DNA of 64,000 nt from Burkholderiales bacterium (GCA_016185015.1 JACPOI010000022.1:1-64000), one strand, 5' to 3'. Positions 10,361 through 19,120 are shown, numbered from the stretch's first letter. Notes: a model not told the origin generated them from the sequence alone. Program-made: numbers and translations.

Positions 10361-10753
10361 ATGGCAAAGTACCAGATTCTTGTCGAAGTCCAGCCCCGCC
10401 ATATGCCCGAGCAATCGGCCCCGGCGCAAGGGCTTTACGTCTTCGCCTACACCGTCACCGTGACCAACACCGGAGACATCCCCGCGCAGCTGATCGCACG
10501 CAGCTGGAACGTCAATGATGCCAACGGCCATACGGAGAAGGTGCGCGGTCTGGGCGTGATCGGCCAGCAGCCGCTGCTGCAGCCGGGCGGGACCTTCGAG
10601 TACACCAGCGGCACGCGCCTGCGCACGCCCACCGGCACCATGCACGGTAGCTACTTCTTCGTGGCCGAGGACGGCGAACGCTTCGACGTGGACATCCCCA
10701 TGTTCGTGCTCGACGCGCTGAGTGCCGGCGGCGGTACGCGCACCCTGCACTAG
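10361..10753 (+). CDS. apaG: ApaG protein
   Basis: A 130-residue member of the ApaG/DUF525 family, a fibronectin-III-like beta sandwich. It shows the typical [61 protein letters not shown] and the [10 protein letters not shown] end. The family's role is unsettled: Salmonella CorD affects cobalt resistance and Mg efflux. No Shine-Dalgarno sequence precedes the ATG; instead an AT-rich TATATC lies 6-11 bp upstream, so the transcript may be leaderless. The recombinase-family gene starts 8 bp after its stop codon. Confidence 0.95.
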   Translation: MAKYQILVEVQPRHMPEQSAPAQGLYVFAYTVTVTNTGDIPAQLIARSWNVNDANGHTEKVRGLGVIGQQPLLQPGGTFEYTSGTRLRTPTGTMHGSYFFVAEDGERFDVDIPMFVLDALSAGGGTRTLH

Positions 10754-10761
10754 GGCCACCC

Positions 10762-12762
10762 ATGCCGGCCTTTCGTGACCTGCCCAGCCTGCTGGAGGCG
10801 CTGGACCCCGAGGCAACGCTGGTCCAGCGCCATCTCTGGCTCGCCGCCCTGCTGGAGTGGGTGCGCGGCGACCAGAGCGACCCCGCCGTGTCCATCGAGC
10901 GTGTGCGACTGTTGCTGGACCTGCTCGAAGCGCAAGCCCCCCTGCGCGAAAGGCTGCAGGCCTGGTGGCTGGCCTTGCTGGACGGCCTGGACGCCACCAC
11001 GCTGCTGGCCGACCACGGCTTTGCCCAGCGCCCGGCCTTCCTCAGCGAGTTCTTCAGCCGCCTGCTGCGCAAGCTGCTGCCGGCCACGCCGCAGACGCGT
11101 GACGCCTCCGAGCTGTTCCTGCTGCTCTTTCCCCATCCCTATGACAGCCAGTGGCTGGCACAGCTCGATGAGGCCACGGTCGCCCGGCTGGACGCACTGC
11201 TCAGCCCGGCCGACGCGGCGGCACGCTCGCCCTGGGCGCTGGCGCTGGAAGAGTCCATCACCTACTGCATCAGCCAGATCCGGGCCATCGGTTTTGCCCC
11301 CGAACTGCGCCTGCGCATGAGCCCGGCCAGCCAGGAAACGCGTGCCTTCCAGAACCTGGCGGCCGATTTCGACGCCGTGCGCCTGGCCCTGCACCAGGGC
11401 CCGCCCGACGCCGACGCGCTGCTGCAGGCGGTGCAGCGCTTCAAGGAGCGGCTGGAGGCCTGTCGCCTGGCCGCCGCGAGCGTCTACACGCACCTGGACG
11501 AAAACGGCATCTCGGTGGACATGGTGTTTCGTCTGCGCCAGTTGCGTGAACGCGTGCTGCGCGTGCGCGAACTGCTCGACACCCTGCTCTCGCCCACGCC
11601 AGCCCTCAGCACGGCACGGCTGCTGGCCCACCTGACCCAGCTCGGGCAGCAAAGCCGCAGCGTGCGCGCCCTGATCGCCAGCAACTCCTCGCTGCTCGCG
11701 GCCAAGGTGACCGAGCGCAGCGCCGAGACCGGCGAGCACTACATCACGCGCAACCGCAGCGAGTACCGCGACATGCTGCGCAAGGCCGCCGGCGGCGGTG
11801 CCGTGATGTCGATCACCACCCTCGTTAAATTTGCGCTGCTGGGCCTGGGCCTCTCGGCTTTCTGGGGCGGCTTCGCCGCCGGCCTGAACTACGCCTTATG
11901 CTTCGTGCTGATCCAGCTGCTGCACTGGACCGTGGCCACCAAGCAGCCAGCCATGACGGCCCCGGCCATGGCCGCACGCCTCAAGGACCTGAACGCCCCG
12001 GAAGCGGTGGACCAGTTTGTCGACGAGGTCAGCCACCTGGTGCGCTCGCAAGTCGCGGCCGTGGCGGGCAATCTGCTGTTGGTCGTGCCCTGTGTGCTGC
12101 TGCTCAGCGGCGCCTGGTTCCTGCTCACGGGTCGCCCGCCACTGACTGCGCAGGAAGCCGACTACGTCCTGCACTCCCTCACCCTGCTCGGCCCCACGGC
12201 CCTGTTTGCCGCCTTCACGGGCGTGCTGCTGTTTGCCTCCAGCATCCTGGCTGGTTGGGCCGAGAACTGGTTCGTGCTGAACCGGCTCGATTCGGCACTG
12301 CGCTACAACCCGCGCATCACGGCCGTGCTCGGTGAGCAACGGGCGGCGCGCTGGGCACTCTTCCTGCGCAACAACATCTCGGGCCTGGCCGCCAACATCT
12401 CGCTTGGCCTGATGCTCGGCCTGCTGCCGGCTTTCGCCGCCTTCTTCGGCCTGGGGCTGGAGGTGCGGCACGTCACCCTCTCCACCGGCCAGCTGGCGGC
12501 CGCCGGCTTCACGCTGGGCCTGGACGTGCTGGCCCTGCCGGCCCTGTGGTGGTGCCTGGCCGCCGTCCTGGTGACCGGCGCCCTCAATGTCGGCGTGAGT
12601 TTCTATCTCGCTTTCCAGCTGGCACTGCGTGCCCACAACGTCAGCGGCGTGGACCGCGCCCGCATCTATGCAGCGATCCGCTCGCGGCTGCGCCACGCGC
12701 CGCTGGGATTCCTGTGGCCCCCACGCGAGGTGGCCCTTGCGCAGGAGGGCAGCGGTGGGTGA
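10762..12762 (+). CDS. Membrane protein of the Gcr 'site-specific recombinase' family
   Basis: A 666-residue protein. The N-terminal 350 residues are helical and soluble (ERVRLLLDLLEAQAPLRERLQAW, ENGISVDMVFRLRQLRERVLRVRELL). The C-terminal half holds several transmembrane segments, such as LVKFALLGLGLSAFWGGFAAGLNY and LLLVVPCVLLLSGAWFLL. The family conserves NRSEYRDMLRKAAGGG, ALNYALCFVLIQLLHWTVATKQPAMTAP and WAENWFVLNRLDSALRYNP. The recombinase name comes from early Neisseria annotation. I see no tyrosine- or serine-recombinase catalytic motif, so a membrane role is more likely. Its stop codon overlaps the thiL GTG start by 8 bp. Confidence 0.8.
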   Translation: MPAFRDLPSLLEALDPEATLVQRHLWLAALLEWVRGDQSDPAVSIERVRLLLDLLEAQAPLRERLQAWWLALLDGLDATTLLADHGFAQRPAFLSEFFSRLLRKLLPATPQTRDASELFLLLFPHPYDSQWLAQLDEATVARLDALLSPADAAARSPWALALEESITYCISQIRAIGFAPELRLRMSPASQETRAFQNLAADFDAVRLALHQGPPDADALLQAVQRFKERLEACRLAAASVYTHLDENGISVDMVFRLRQLRERVLRVRELLDTLLSPTPALSTARLLAHLTQLGQQSRSVRALIASNSSLLAAKVTERSAETGEHYITRNRSEYRDMLRKAAGGGAVMSITTLVKFALLGLGLSAFWGGFAAGLNYALCFVLIQLLHWTVATKQPAMTAPAMAARLKDLNAPEAVDQFVDEVSHLVRSQVAAVAGNLLLVVPCVLLLSGAWFLLTGRPPLTAQEADYVLHSLTLLGPTALFAAFTGVLLFASSILAGWAENWFVLNRLDSALRYNPRITAVLGEQRAARWALFLRNNISGLAANISLGLMLGLLPAFAAFFGLGLEVRHVTLSTGQLAAAGFTLGLDVLALPALWWCLAAVLVTGALNVGVSFYLAFQLALRAHNVSGVDRARIYAAIRSRLRHAPLGFLWPPREVALAQEGSGG

Positions 12763-13735
12763 ATTCGACCTGATCGCACGCTATTTCCAGCGTCCGCAAC
12801 GCCCCTACACCGGCGCCGTGCGGCTGGGCGTGGGCGACGACTGCGCCTTGCTACAACCGGCACCCGGCACACAACTCGCCATCTCCAGCGACATGCTGGT
12901 CGAGGGTCGGCATTTTTTTGCCGACGTCGACCCGGCCACGCTGGGCCACAAGGCCCTGGCCGTGAACCTCAGCGACCTGGCCGCCTGCGGCGCCCGCCCC
13001 CTGGCCTTCACGCTGGCCCTGTCCCTGCCGCAGGCCGACGAGGCCTGGCTGGCCCCCTTCGCGCGCGGCCTGTTCGCACTGGCCGATGCGCACGATTGCC
13101 AGCTCATCGGTGGCGACACCACACGCGGTCCGCTCAACATCTGCATCACGATCTTCGGTGAAGTGCCCGTGACCGACAGCGGCAGCCGCGCGCTACTGCG
13201 CTCGGGCGCGCGGCCTGGCGACGAACTCTGGGTCAGCGGCACGCTGGGCGATGCGCGGCTGGCGCTCGAAGCCCTGCAGGGCCGGCGCACGCTGCCGCCC
13301 CCCCTGCTGCAGGCCGCGCGTATACGACTGGAGCAGCCGACACCGCGCGTGACGCTGGGACTGGCCCTGCGCGGTGTGGCCAGCGCGGCGCTCGACGTCA
13401 GCGACGGCCTGCTCGGCGACCTGGGCCACATCCTGCGGGCTTCGGGCTGTGGCGCCTGCATCGACACCTCACTCGCCGCGCCCTTGCTGGCAACCCAGGG
13501 GCTGGCGCTGGGTGCGGAAGAACGCCTGAGCCTGGTGCTGGCCGGCGGCGACGACTACGAACTGCTGTTCACGGCCCCGGCGTCACACGCTGAGGCTGTC
13601 GTTGCTGCGGGCCGGGCCAGCGGCACCCCGGTTACACGCATCGGCCGCATCGAGGCCGCGCCCGGCCTGCGCCTGGTCGACGCGCAGGGCCGGCCGGTGC
13701 CCGGCCGTTACGCCTCGTTCGACCACTTCGCCTGA
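12755..13735 (+). CDS. thiL: Thiamine-monophosphate kinase
   Basis: It phosphorylates thiamine monophosphate to the diphosphate cofactor. The 326-residue ATP-dependent kinase (PurM/AIR synthase fold) has the start GEFDLIARYF, GVGDDCALL, SSDMLVEGRHFF, the LGHKALAVNLSDLAACGARP metal and ATP loop, IGGDTTRGP, SDGLLGDLGHIL and GGDDYELLFTAP. I choose the GTG at 12755: it has a strong AGGAGGG six bases upstream, and the following residues begin the family alignment. It overlaps the preceding gene by 8 bp. The thiL-pgpA-pncC order is common in betaproteobacteria. Confidence 0.95.
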   Translation: MGEFDLIARYFQRPQRPYTGAVRLGVGDDCALLQPAPGTQLAISSDMLVEGRHFFADVDPATLGHKALAVNLSDLAACGARPLAFTLALSLPQADEAWLAPFARGLFALADAHDCQLIGGDTTRGPLNICITIFGEVPVTDSGSRALLRSGARPGDELWVSGTLGDARLALEALQGRRTLPPPLLQAARIRLEQPTPRVTLGLALRGVASAALDVSDGLLGDLGHILRASGCGACIDTSLAAPLLATQGLALGAEERLSLVLAGGDDYELLFTAPASHAEAVVAAGRASGTPVTRIGRIEAAPGLRLVDAQGRPVPGRYASFDHFA

Positions 13736-13757
13736 AGCGCTCCACCATAATCCCGGC

Positions 13758-14306
13758 ATGAACGCCCCCAGCCCCCTGCGTCCGCCCATGACCCGGCCCA
13801 CCGGCCGCTTCATGCTGGCGCACCCTGCCCACGCCATCGCCCTGGGTTTCGGCTCGGGCCTGAGCCCCAAGGCCGCGGGCACCGTGGGCACGTTGTGGGC
13901 CTGGGCCGCTTTCCTGGTGCTGCAGCCATGGATGAACGAAGCCCGCTGGGGCCTGCTGCTGCTGGTCGCGCTGCCCCTGGGCTGGTGGGCCTGCAGCGTC
14001 ACCGCGCGCAACCTGCAGGCGGGTGACCCCGGCTGCATCGTCTGGGACGAGATCCTCGCCTTCTGGCTGGTGTTGTGGCTCATCATGCCCACGGGCTGGC
14101 CCGAACAGTTGCTGGCCTTCGCGCTGTTCCGCTATTTCGACGCCGCCAAGCCCGGCCCGGTGGGCTGGGCCGACCGCCTCTACCACGACATGGACCCCAG
14201 CCACACCCGCCACGGCTGGGCCAAGGCCGGCTGGGGCATCATGCTCGACGATCTGGTCGCCGCCTTCTGCACCCTGCTGCTGATCGCGCTGTGGCGCAGT
14301 TTCTGA
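13758..14306 (+). CDS. pgpA: Phosphatidylglycerophosphatase A
   Basis: It dephosphorylates phosphatidylglycerol phosphate in phospholipid synthesis. The 182-residue inner-membrane protein has the family motifs GFGSGLSPKAAGTVGTL, DPGCIVWDEILAFWLVLW, RYFDAAKPGPVGWADR and GIMLDDLVAA, with several membrane helices. The ATG at 13758 lies 22 bp after the thiL stop codon. Its TGA stop shares a base with the next ATG (TGATG). Confidence 0.95.
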   Translation: MNAPSPLRPPMTRPTGRFMLAHPAHAIALGFGSGLSPKAAGTVGTLWAWAAFLVLQPWMNEARWGLLLLVALPLGWWACSVTARNLQAGDPGCIVWDEILAFWLVLWLIMPTGWPEQLLAFALFRYFDAAKPGPVGWADRLYHDMDPSHTRHGWAKAGWGIMLDDLVAAFCTLLLIALWRSF

Positions 14307-14788
14307 TGAGCCCGCCCACCGCACCCCTGGTCGAACGCCTGGCCACACAGCTGCAGCAGCGGCACTGGATGCTGGCCACGGCCGAGAGCTGCACGGGCGG
14401 CCTGATCGCCGCGGCCTGTACCGAGCTGAGCGGCTCCAGCAACTGGTTCGAGCGCGGTTTCGTCAGCTACTCCAACACGGCCAAGAACGAGCTGCTGGGT
14501 GTGGAGGCTGCGCAGATCGAACGGCACGGCGCCGTCAGCGAGGAGGTGGCGCGCGCCATGGCCGCCGGTGCGCTGGCACATTCGCGGGCCCAGGTGGCCG
14601 TGGCCGTCACCGGCGTGGCCGGCCCCACCGGAGGCACACCCGACAAGCCCGTTGGTCTGGTCTGGTTCGGTTACGCCCTGCCAGGGCAACGGCTGACCGA
14701 GAAGATGAACTTCCCCGGCGACCGCGCTGCGGTGCGCGCCGCCACCGTGCACCATGCCCTGTCCCGCCTGCTGGAGTTGATGCGATGA
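14306..14788 (+). CDS. pncC: Nicotinamide-nucleotide amidohydrolase (CinA C-terminal domain type)
   Basis: A 160-residue stand-alone CinA C-terminal domain, as in E. coli PncC, which deamidates NMN to NaMN in pyridine nucleotide recycling. Motifs are LATAESCTGGLIAAACTELSGSS, FVSYSNTAKNELLGV, HGAVSEEVARAMA and VAVTGVAGPTGGTPDKPVGLVW. Translation is coupled to pgpA by a 1-bp overlap and to the next hydrolase by a 4-bp ATGA overlap. Confidence 0.93.
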   Translation: MSPPTAPLVERLATQLQQRHWMLATAESCTGGLIAAACTELSGSSNWFERGFVSYSNTAKNELLGVEAAQIERHGAVSEEVARAMAAGALAHSRAQVAVAVTGVAGPTGGTPDKPVGLVWFGYALPGQRLTEKMNFPGDRAAVRAATVHHALSRLLELMR

Positions 14789-15684
14789 ACTGGTTTGAAG
14801 GTTTCGAGACCCGCCGCTTCGAGGTCAACGGGGTGCAGATCCAGGCCCGTGTGCCAGCTACACCACGCGGTGGCAAGCCCGCCCTGCTGCTGGTGCATGG
14901 CTTCCCGCAAACCCACGCCTTGTGGCAGCGCGTGGCGCAGCAGCTGAAAAACGACTACTGGCTCGTGCTGCCCGACCTGCGCGGCTACGGCGATTCGTCC
15001 CAACCCGCCGGCCTGCCCGACCATGGCAACTACAGCAAGCGCACCATGGCGCAGGACCTGGTGGATGTGATGGACCAGCTGGAGTGCCCACGTTTCTTCC
15101 TCGCCGGCCATGACCGCGGTGGCCGTGTCGCCGCACGTCTGGCTCTGGACCATCCCGAGAAGGTGGCGAAGCTCTGCGTGATCGACATCGCCCCCACGCT
15201 GGACATGTACGCGGCGACGGACATGGACTTCGCGCGCGCCTACTACCACTGGTTCCATCTGATCCAGCCCTGGCCCCTGCCCGAACGCATGATCGGCGCC
15301 GACGCCAGGACCTATCTGCACGCCAAGCTGGGCGGCTGGGGCAGCGCGGGGCTGGGCTACATCGAGCCGCAGGCGCTGGCCGAGTACGAACGCTGCTTCT
15401 GCAGACCCGAAGCCATCCACGGCGCCTGCGAGGACTACCGCGCCAGCGCCGGCATCGACCTGGAGCACGACCGCACCAGTCGCGCGCAAGGCCGGAAGAT
15501 CGCCTGCGACACGTTGGTGCTGTGGGGCGAGCGTGGCGTGGTGCACAAGCTCTTCAAGCCGCTGGAACTCTGGCAGGCCCAATGCAGCGCCACCGTGAGC
15601 GGCCAGCTGCTGCCAGCCGGCCACTTCATCCCTGAAGAATTGCCGGCCGAGACCGCCCGCGCGCTGCAGGCATTTTTCAGCTGA
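14785..15684 (+). CDS. Alpha/beta hydrolase, fluoroacetate/haloacetate dehalogenase type
   Basis: A 299-residue alpha/beta hydrolase. The nucleophile elbow is GHDRGGR (Asp110, Arg111, Arg114), the oxyanion region is HGFPQTHALW, the acid is likely Asp134 and the base His280 in AGHF. Residues His155 and Trp156 (YYHWF) and Tyr218 (EDYRA) occupy the places of the halide-binding His-Trp-Tyr trio of characterised fluoroacetate dehalogenases, with the same spacing from the nucleophile (+45, +46, +108). That trio separates C-F bond hydrolases from other haloalkane dehalogenases and from epoxide hydrolases, which use Asp but lack it. Activity is inferred. It is the last gene of the thiL-pgpA-pncC operon and overlaps convergent osmC-like coding by 8 bp. 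Confidence 0.82.
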   Translation: MNWFEGFETRRFEVNGVQIQARVPATPRGGKPALLLVHGFPQTHALWQRVAQQLKNDYWLVLPDLRGYGDSSQPAGLPDHGNYSKRTMAQDLVDVMDQLECPRFFLAGHDRGGRVAARLALDHPEKVAKLCVIDIAPTLDMYAATDMDFARAYYHWFHLIQPWPLPERMIGADARTYLHAKLGGWGSAGLGYIEPQALAEYERCFCRPEAIHGACEDYRASAGIDLEHDRTSRAQGRKIACDTLVLWGERGVVHKLFKPLELWQAQCSATVSGQLLPAGHFIPEELPAETARALQAFFS

Positions 15685-16255
15685 GGTCGGCACCGTGAAA
15701 TACGGTCTGCACGGTCGGCGGCTGGCGCAAGGTCTGCAGCACGACGCAGCAGCGCTCCGCGCCCATGCGCAGCTTGGCCAGCAGTTCCGGTGGCGTCCCC
15801 TCCTTCGCGCTCAGGTGCACGTCACAACGCAGGGCCTGGAAACCCACCGGCACCTGCGGGTCCATGCCCAGGGCACCACGCACATCGACCTCGGCCGTGA
15901 CCTCCACGGTCAATGAGGCCAGCTCCACGCCCAGCAGGTTGGCCACCATGCGGATCGAGGAGTCCTGGCAGGCCGCCAGGGCCGCGCACATGATGTCGCC
16001 AGGGCACGGCGCATCGTGCAAACCACCGACGGCACCGTGCACGCCCACGGGCAGCTGAACACCAGAACCTTGCTTGGGCTCCACGATGAAGTGCAGGGGA
16101 TCGCGCGGATCGCTGCTGCGGGTGCTCGCATAGTCGGTGACCCGGGCCGCCTCGGGTTCGGTCTTGTAGCGGGCCCGCAAGGGGCGCTGACGTTCCTGAA
16201 TGCTGACGGTTTCCATCATGGACGCTTTGGTGGGGGTGGGCAGGGCCAGGTTCAT
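15677..16255 (-). CDS. OsmC family protein
   Basis: A 192-residue OsmC/Ohr-fold protein. The usual pair of redox cysteines is seen as Cys96 within AALAACQDSSIRMVANLLG and a Cys-Cys near ERCCVVLQTLRQ. Family members reduce organic hydroperoxides, but many OsmC-like proteins of this shape remain uncharacterised. It diverges from the winged-helix/TPR regulator across 121 bp. It is convergent with the dehalogenase-like gene and shares 8 bp with its end. Confidence 0.85.
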   Translation of the reverse strand: MNLALPTPTKASMMETVSIQERQRPLRARYKTEPEAARVTDYASTRSSDPRDPLHFIVEPKQGSGVQLPVGVHGAVGGLHDAPCPGDIMCAALAACQDSSIRMVANLLGVELASLTVEVTAEVDVRGALGMDPQVPVGFQALRCDVHLSAKEGTPPELLAKLRMGAERCCVVLQTLRQPPTVQTVFHGADLS

Positions 16256-16376
16256 TGCATTTCCTCAGGTGTGTGGACGATGGCTTGACTGTCGTCCTCC
16301 AGCCCCGGGTCTGTCCTTTAATGCTCTGAAAGATTTCCTAAATCCTGCTAAAAAGGTAGTCCTCCGGGAGCTCCTC

Positions 16377-17882
16377 TTGCATTCCTACCGTTTTGCCCAG
16401 TGTGAGGTCCGTCCGGCGGACCGTGTCCTGCTGCTGGACGGCGTGCCGGCCACTCTGGGCGCGCGCGCATTCGACCTGCTGCTCTGCCTGCTCGAAAGCC
16501 ACCCGCACATGCTGAGCAAGGAAGATGCCTTGAACCGCGTCTGGCCCGGGCTGGTGGTGGAAGAGAACAACCTCTCCGTGCAAGTTTCAGCCCTGCGCAA
16601 GCTGCTGGGCAGCCAGGCCATCTCGACCGTGGCTGGCCGCGGCTACCGCTTCTCGCTCGAGCTGCAGCCGCCTGCCGTCGCCGTGACACCTTCCGTGGCA
16701 CAGGGCCAGCCCACGATTGCCGTGCTGCCCTTCAGCATGCGCTCGGAGGACCGTCGGGTCCAGCTGCTGGCCGACGGCCTGGCCGAGGATGTGATTGCCT
16801 TGCTGGCCCGCGTACCGGGTTTCCTGCTGATCTCCCACGCTTCATCCTTTGCCTTCCGGAACCAGCCGGCCACGCTGTCAGAAATTGCCCGGCAACTCGG
16901 CGTGCGCTACGTGGTGGAGGGCAGCGTGCGGGTACTGGACGCCACGTTGCGCGTCTCGACGCAGCTGACCGAAGCGGCCAGCGGGCACGTGCTGTGGAGC
17001 GGACAGTTCGAAAGTGCAGCGGACGCCACCGGGGACCTGCAGGACGCGATCGCGCGCGGCATCATCTCGCAGCTGGAGCCCGAGCTCACACGCGCCGAGA
17101 TGGCGCACATCCGCCGCCAGCGGCCCGAGAACCTGGATGCCTGGGCCCACTACCGCCAGGCCATCGGCGCCATCACCCTCAAGGGCTGGGGCCAGGCCTC
17201 ACTGGACGAAGCCCGCCAGCAGTTGCACAGAAGCGTGGCCTTGGACCCTGCCTTCGGCTTGGGGCACGCCCACTACGCGCTGCTGACCGCATTGGCCCGC
17301 AACCTCGGCATGCTGCCTGATGCGGCGCAAGCTGAGAGCGAGGTGCTGCAAGCCGCCGAGCGCGCCATCGCGCTCGACGAGGGCAGTGCCGAAGTCCTGG
17401 GCTACACCGGTTGTGCCCTGTGCGACATCGGGCGGCATGAGCGCGGCAGCGCCATCCTGCTGCAGGCCCTGGACATCGATCCCAGCAACGCCCAGGCCCA
17501 TGTGGCGCTGGGCGCCGCGCAGGCGATGCAAGGCCAGCTGGGGGAAGGGATCGCACGCATGCGCCTGGGCATGAAGATCAGCCCACGGGACCGGCGCCTG
17601 GGATTCTGGGGCTGGGCGCTGGGGTACTTTCTGCTGCGGGCCGGGAACAACGAAGAGGCCCTGAGCGAAGCGCGCACCTCGGTCCGGCGGGATCCGACCT
17701 TCTATCTGGCGCGCGTGCTGGAAGCCGCCACCCTGGATCGCCTGGGCCTCGAAGACGAGGCCCGCCAGGCGCTGGCAGCGGCTCGAAAACTGCGGGTGCC
17801 CCTCAGTCTGCAGGAAATCACTCTGACGCACGGCAAGCGCATCAGCGAGCGACTGGCCCGGTACTGGGGCGCCGCGACCTGA
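16377..17882 (+). CDS. Winged-helix regulator with TPR repeats (CadC/TolB-like)
   Basis: A 501-residue regulator. An OmpR/CadC-type winged helix lies at about residues 1-95, with the recognition region LSKEDALNRVWPGLVVEENNLSVQVSALRKLLG and the wing GRGYRF. A TolB-N-like segment follows at about 110-230 (IAVLPFSMRSEDRRVQLLADGLAEDVIALLAR, ARQLGVRYVVEGSVR), then TPR repeats to the C-terminus. No transmembrane helix is seen. I place the start at the TTG at 16377, preceded by GGGAG at 16366-16370; no in-frame ATG exists between the divergent gene and the DNA-binding domain. The target is unknown; the divergent OsmC-like gene is a candidate. Confidence 0.8.
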   Translation: MHSYRFAQCEVRPADRVLLLDGVPATLGARAFDLLLCLLESHPHMLSKEDALNRVWPGLVVEENNLSVQVSALRKLLGSQAISTVAGRGYRFSLELQPPAVAVTPSVAQGQPTIAVLPFSMRSEDRRVQLLADGLAEDVIALLARVPGFLLISHASSFAFRNQPATLSEIARQLGVRYVVEGSVRVLDATLRVSTQLTEAASGHVLWSGQFESAADATGDLQDAIARGIISQLEPELTRAEMAHIRRQRPENLDAWAHYRQAIGAITLKGWGQASLDEARQQLHRSVALDPAFGLGHAHYALLTALARNLGMLPDAAQAESEVLQAAERAIALDEGSAEVLGYTGCALCDIGRHERGSAILLQALDIDPSNAQAHVALGAAQAMQGQLGEGIARMRLGMKISPRDRRLGFWGWALGYFLLRAGNNEEALSEARTSVRRDPTFYLARVLEAATLDRLGLEDEARQALAAARKLRVPLSLQEITLTHGKRISERLARYWGAAT

Positions 17883-17902
17883 GCCAGGTGCCTCAGGTCG
17901 CG
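17873..17902. terminator. Bidirectional hairpin between two convergent genes
   Basis: An 11-bp perfect stem, CGCGACCTGAG at 17873-17883 and CTCAGGTCGCG at 17892-17902, with an 8-base loop. It covers both stop codons, of the TPR regulator and the YecA-like gene. There is no T-tract, so it would act as a weak terminator or as an RNA 3'-end stabiliser. Confidence 0.6.
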
Positions 17903-18684
17903 CCGTGGCACTTCTTGTATTTCTTGCCGCTGCCGCAGTAACAAAGGTCGTTGCGCCCGGGCGTGGCTTCCTTGCGCACGGTCTCCACGCGCGGACCGAT
18001 GCTGCGCCAGAGTTCGCGCAGGTCGTAGACGGCCCAGATCGCATCGCCAAAGGCATTGAGGCGCTCCACGCTGACCGAGGGCGGCGTATCGTCGCCGAAC
18101 GGTGAAATCTCGGGCTCGCCGGTGTCATCCTCGGTCATGGTCACGATGGTTTCCAGGGCCTCGTCCAGCCACTGTGCGGCCTCCTTGTCGCGCGGGGGGG
18201 CCCACTCCTCGGGCCAGTTCTCCACGGCAAACATGAAACCCAGGGCCCAGACCTGGGCGAAAGCCGGCACCTCCTCGCCGAGTTCCGCACGCTCGGCGTC
18301 GGGCAGCGCGGCGATCGCGCCGCGCACGTCCATCACCTCGGGCTGGTAGGCCGCCTCGTCTTCCAGGTTCTCCACGTCGGCGTCGAGCGCCGCCGCCACC
18401 TCCTGCCAGCGTCGCATCCACAGCGTCAGAAAGCGCTCACGCTGCGTCGCATCGGCAAAAGGCGCCAGGGCAGCGGCATCGTCCAGGCCCAGCAGCACGG
18501 GCAGATATTCCTCTGGCGACATGGGGCGACGCCCGCAGATCAGTGCGGCCATGAAGCCTTCGCAGAATTCCCATTGCGGGATTTCCTCGTCGCGCGTGCG
18601 CAGGTCGTCGAGGATGGCGTCGAGCTCGTCGAAATCCTCGGGCTGCAGCAGCTCGCCGGGGGTGGGGGTGTCGGATGTCGTCAT
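17893..18684 (-). CDS. YecA/UPF0149 family protein with C-terminal SEC-C zinc motif
   Basis: A 263-residue acidic protein. The N-terminal two thirds match the UPF0149/YecA domain (WEFCEGFMAALICGRRPMSPEEYLP, VWALGFMFAVENWPEEWAP). The last 25 residues form a SEC-C zinc-binding motif, GRNDLCYCGSGKKYKKCHG, like the tail of SecA. E. coli YecA binds the ribosome and metal, but the function of the family is still poorly defined. The PIN-domain gene lies 22 bp upstream, so it may share its transcript. Confidence 0.88.
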   Translation of the reverse strand: MTTSDTPTPGELLQPEDFDELDAILDDLRTRDEEIPQWEFCEGFMAALICGRRPMSPEEYLPVLLGLDDAAALAPFADATQRERFLTLWMRRWQEVAAALDADVENLEDEAAYQPEVMDVRGAIAALPDAERAELGEEVPAFAQVWALGFMFAVENWPEEWAPPRDKEAAQWLDEALETIVTMTEDDTGEPEISPFGDDTPPSVSVERLNAFGDAIWAVYDLRELWRSIGPRVETVRKEATPGRNDLCYCGSGKKYKKCHGAT

Positions 18685-18706
18685 GGTCGTTCCCGAGAAG
18701 TGATGA

Positions 18707-19120
18707 TCAGTGGGTCGCGGGGGCCAGGGCCGGGGCGGTGCTCACCCCCAGCGGCAGCAGGCGTCGCTTAAGGCGCAACACGGCGTGGTCCTTGCTGAGC
18801 AGCCGCGCACGGTGCGCCACGGCCAGGTCGATGAACTTCTGGTCGTCCGGGTCCTTGCAGACGCAAGACACCCGCGGGGCCGTCTCGACGATCTGCACCT
18901 GCCGGTCGAAAGCGGCCAGCACGTCGTCGGCGCCGAGCTGGTAGTAGGCCAGGCGCGACGCGATGTGCGGGTAGGCCAGCACCCGTGCGAGTTCCTCGCG
19001 CATGGCCTGCGTGGCGATCCACTGCAGCTGACGCGCAGCAAGCGCATCCTTCAGCGGCGGCGTGGCCGGGTCGTCGAAGACCAGCAGGTCCAGCACGATG
19101 TTGGTGTCCAGCACGATCAT
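18707..19120 (-). CDS. PIN-domain protein (COG1569 toxin-like family)
   Basis: A 137-residue PIN-domain putative ribonuclease. Acidic residues expected at the metal site are present: LDTNIVLDLL (Asp5), REELARVL and DPDDQKFIDLAV, followed by LLSKDHAVL. The start MIVLDTN at 19120 fits the family and overlaps the rlmL-like stop codon by 4 bp (ATGA). COG1569 proteins are called toxins by homology, yet no antitoxin-like small gene is next to it: its neighbours are an rRNA methyltransferase and a YecA protein. Confidence 0.88.
   Translation of the reverse strand: MIVLDTNIVLDLLVFDDPATPPLKDALAARQLQWIATQAMREELARVLAYPHIASRLAYYQLGADDVLAAFDRQVQIVETAPRVSCVCKDPDDQKFIDLAVAHRARLLSKDHAVLRLKRRLLPLGVSTAPALAPATH

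Noticed and set aside
10762-12762. The 'site-specific recombinase' gene as a sign of a mobile element
   Set aside because: The protein is a membrane protein without recombinase catalytic residues, in a stable thiL-pgpA context, with no attachment sites.
18707-19120. Toxin-antitoxin module at the PIN gene
   Set aside because: No antitoxin-like frame lies on either side; both neighbours are long, well-assigned genes.
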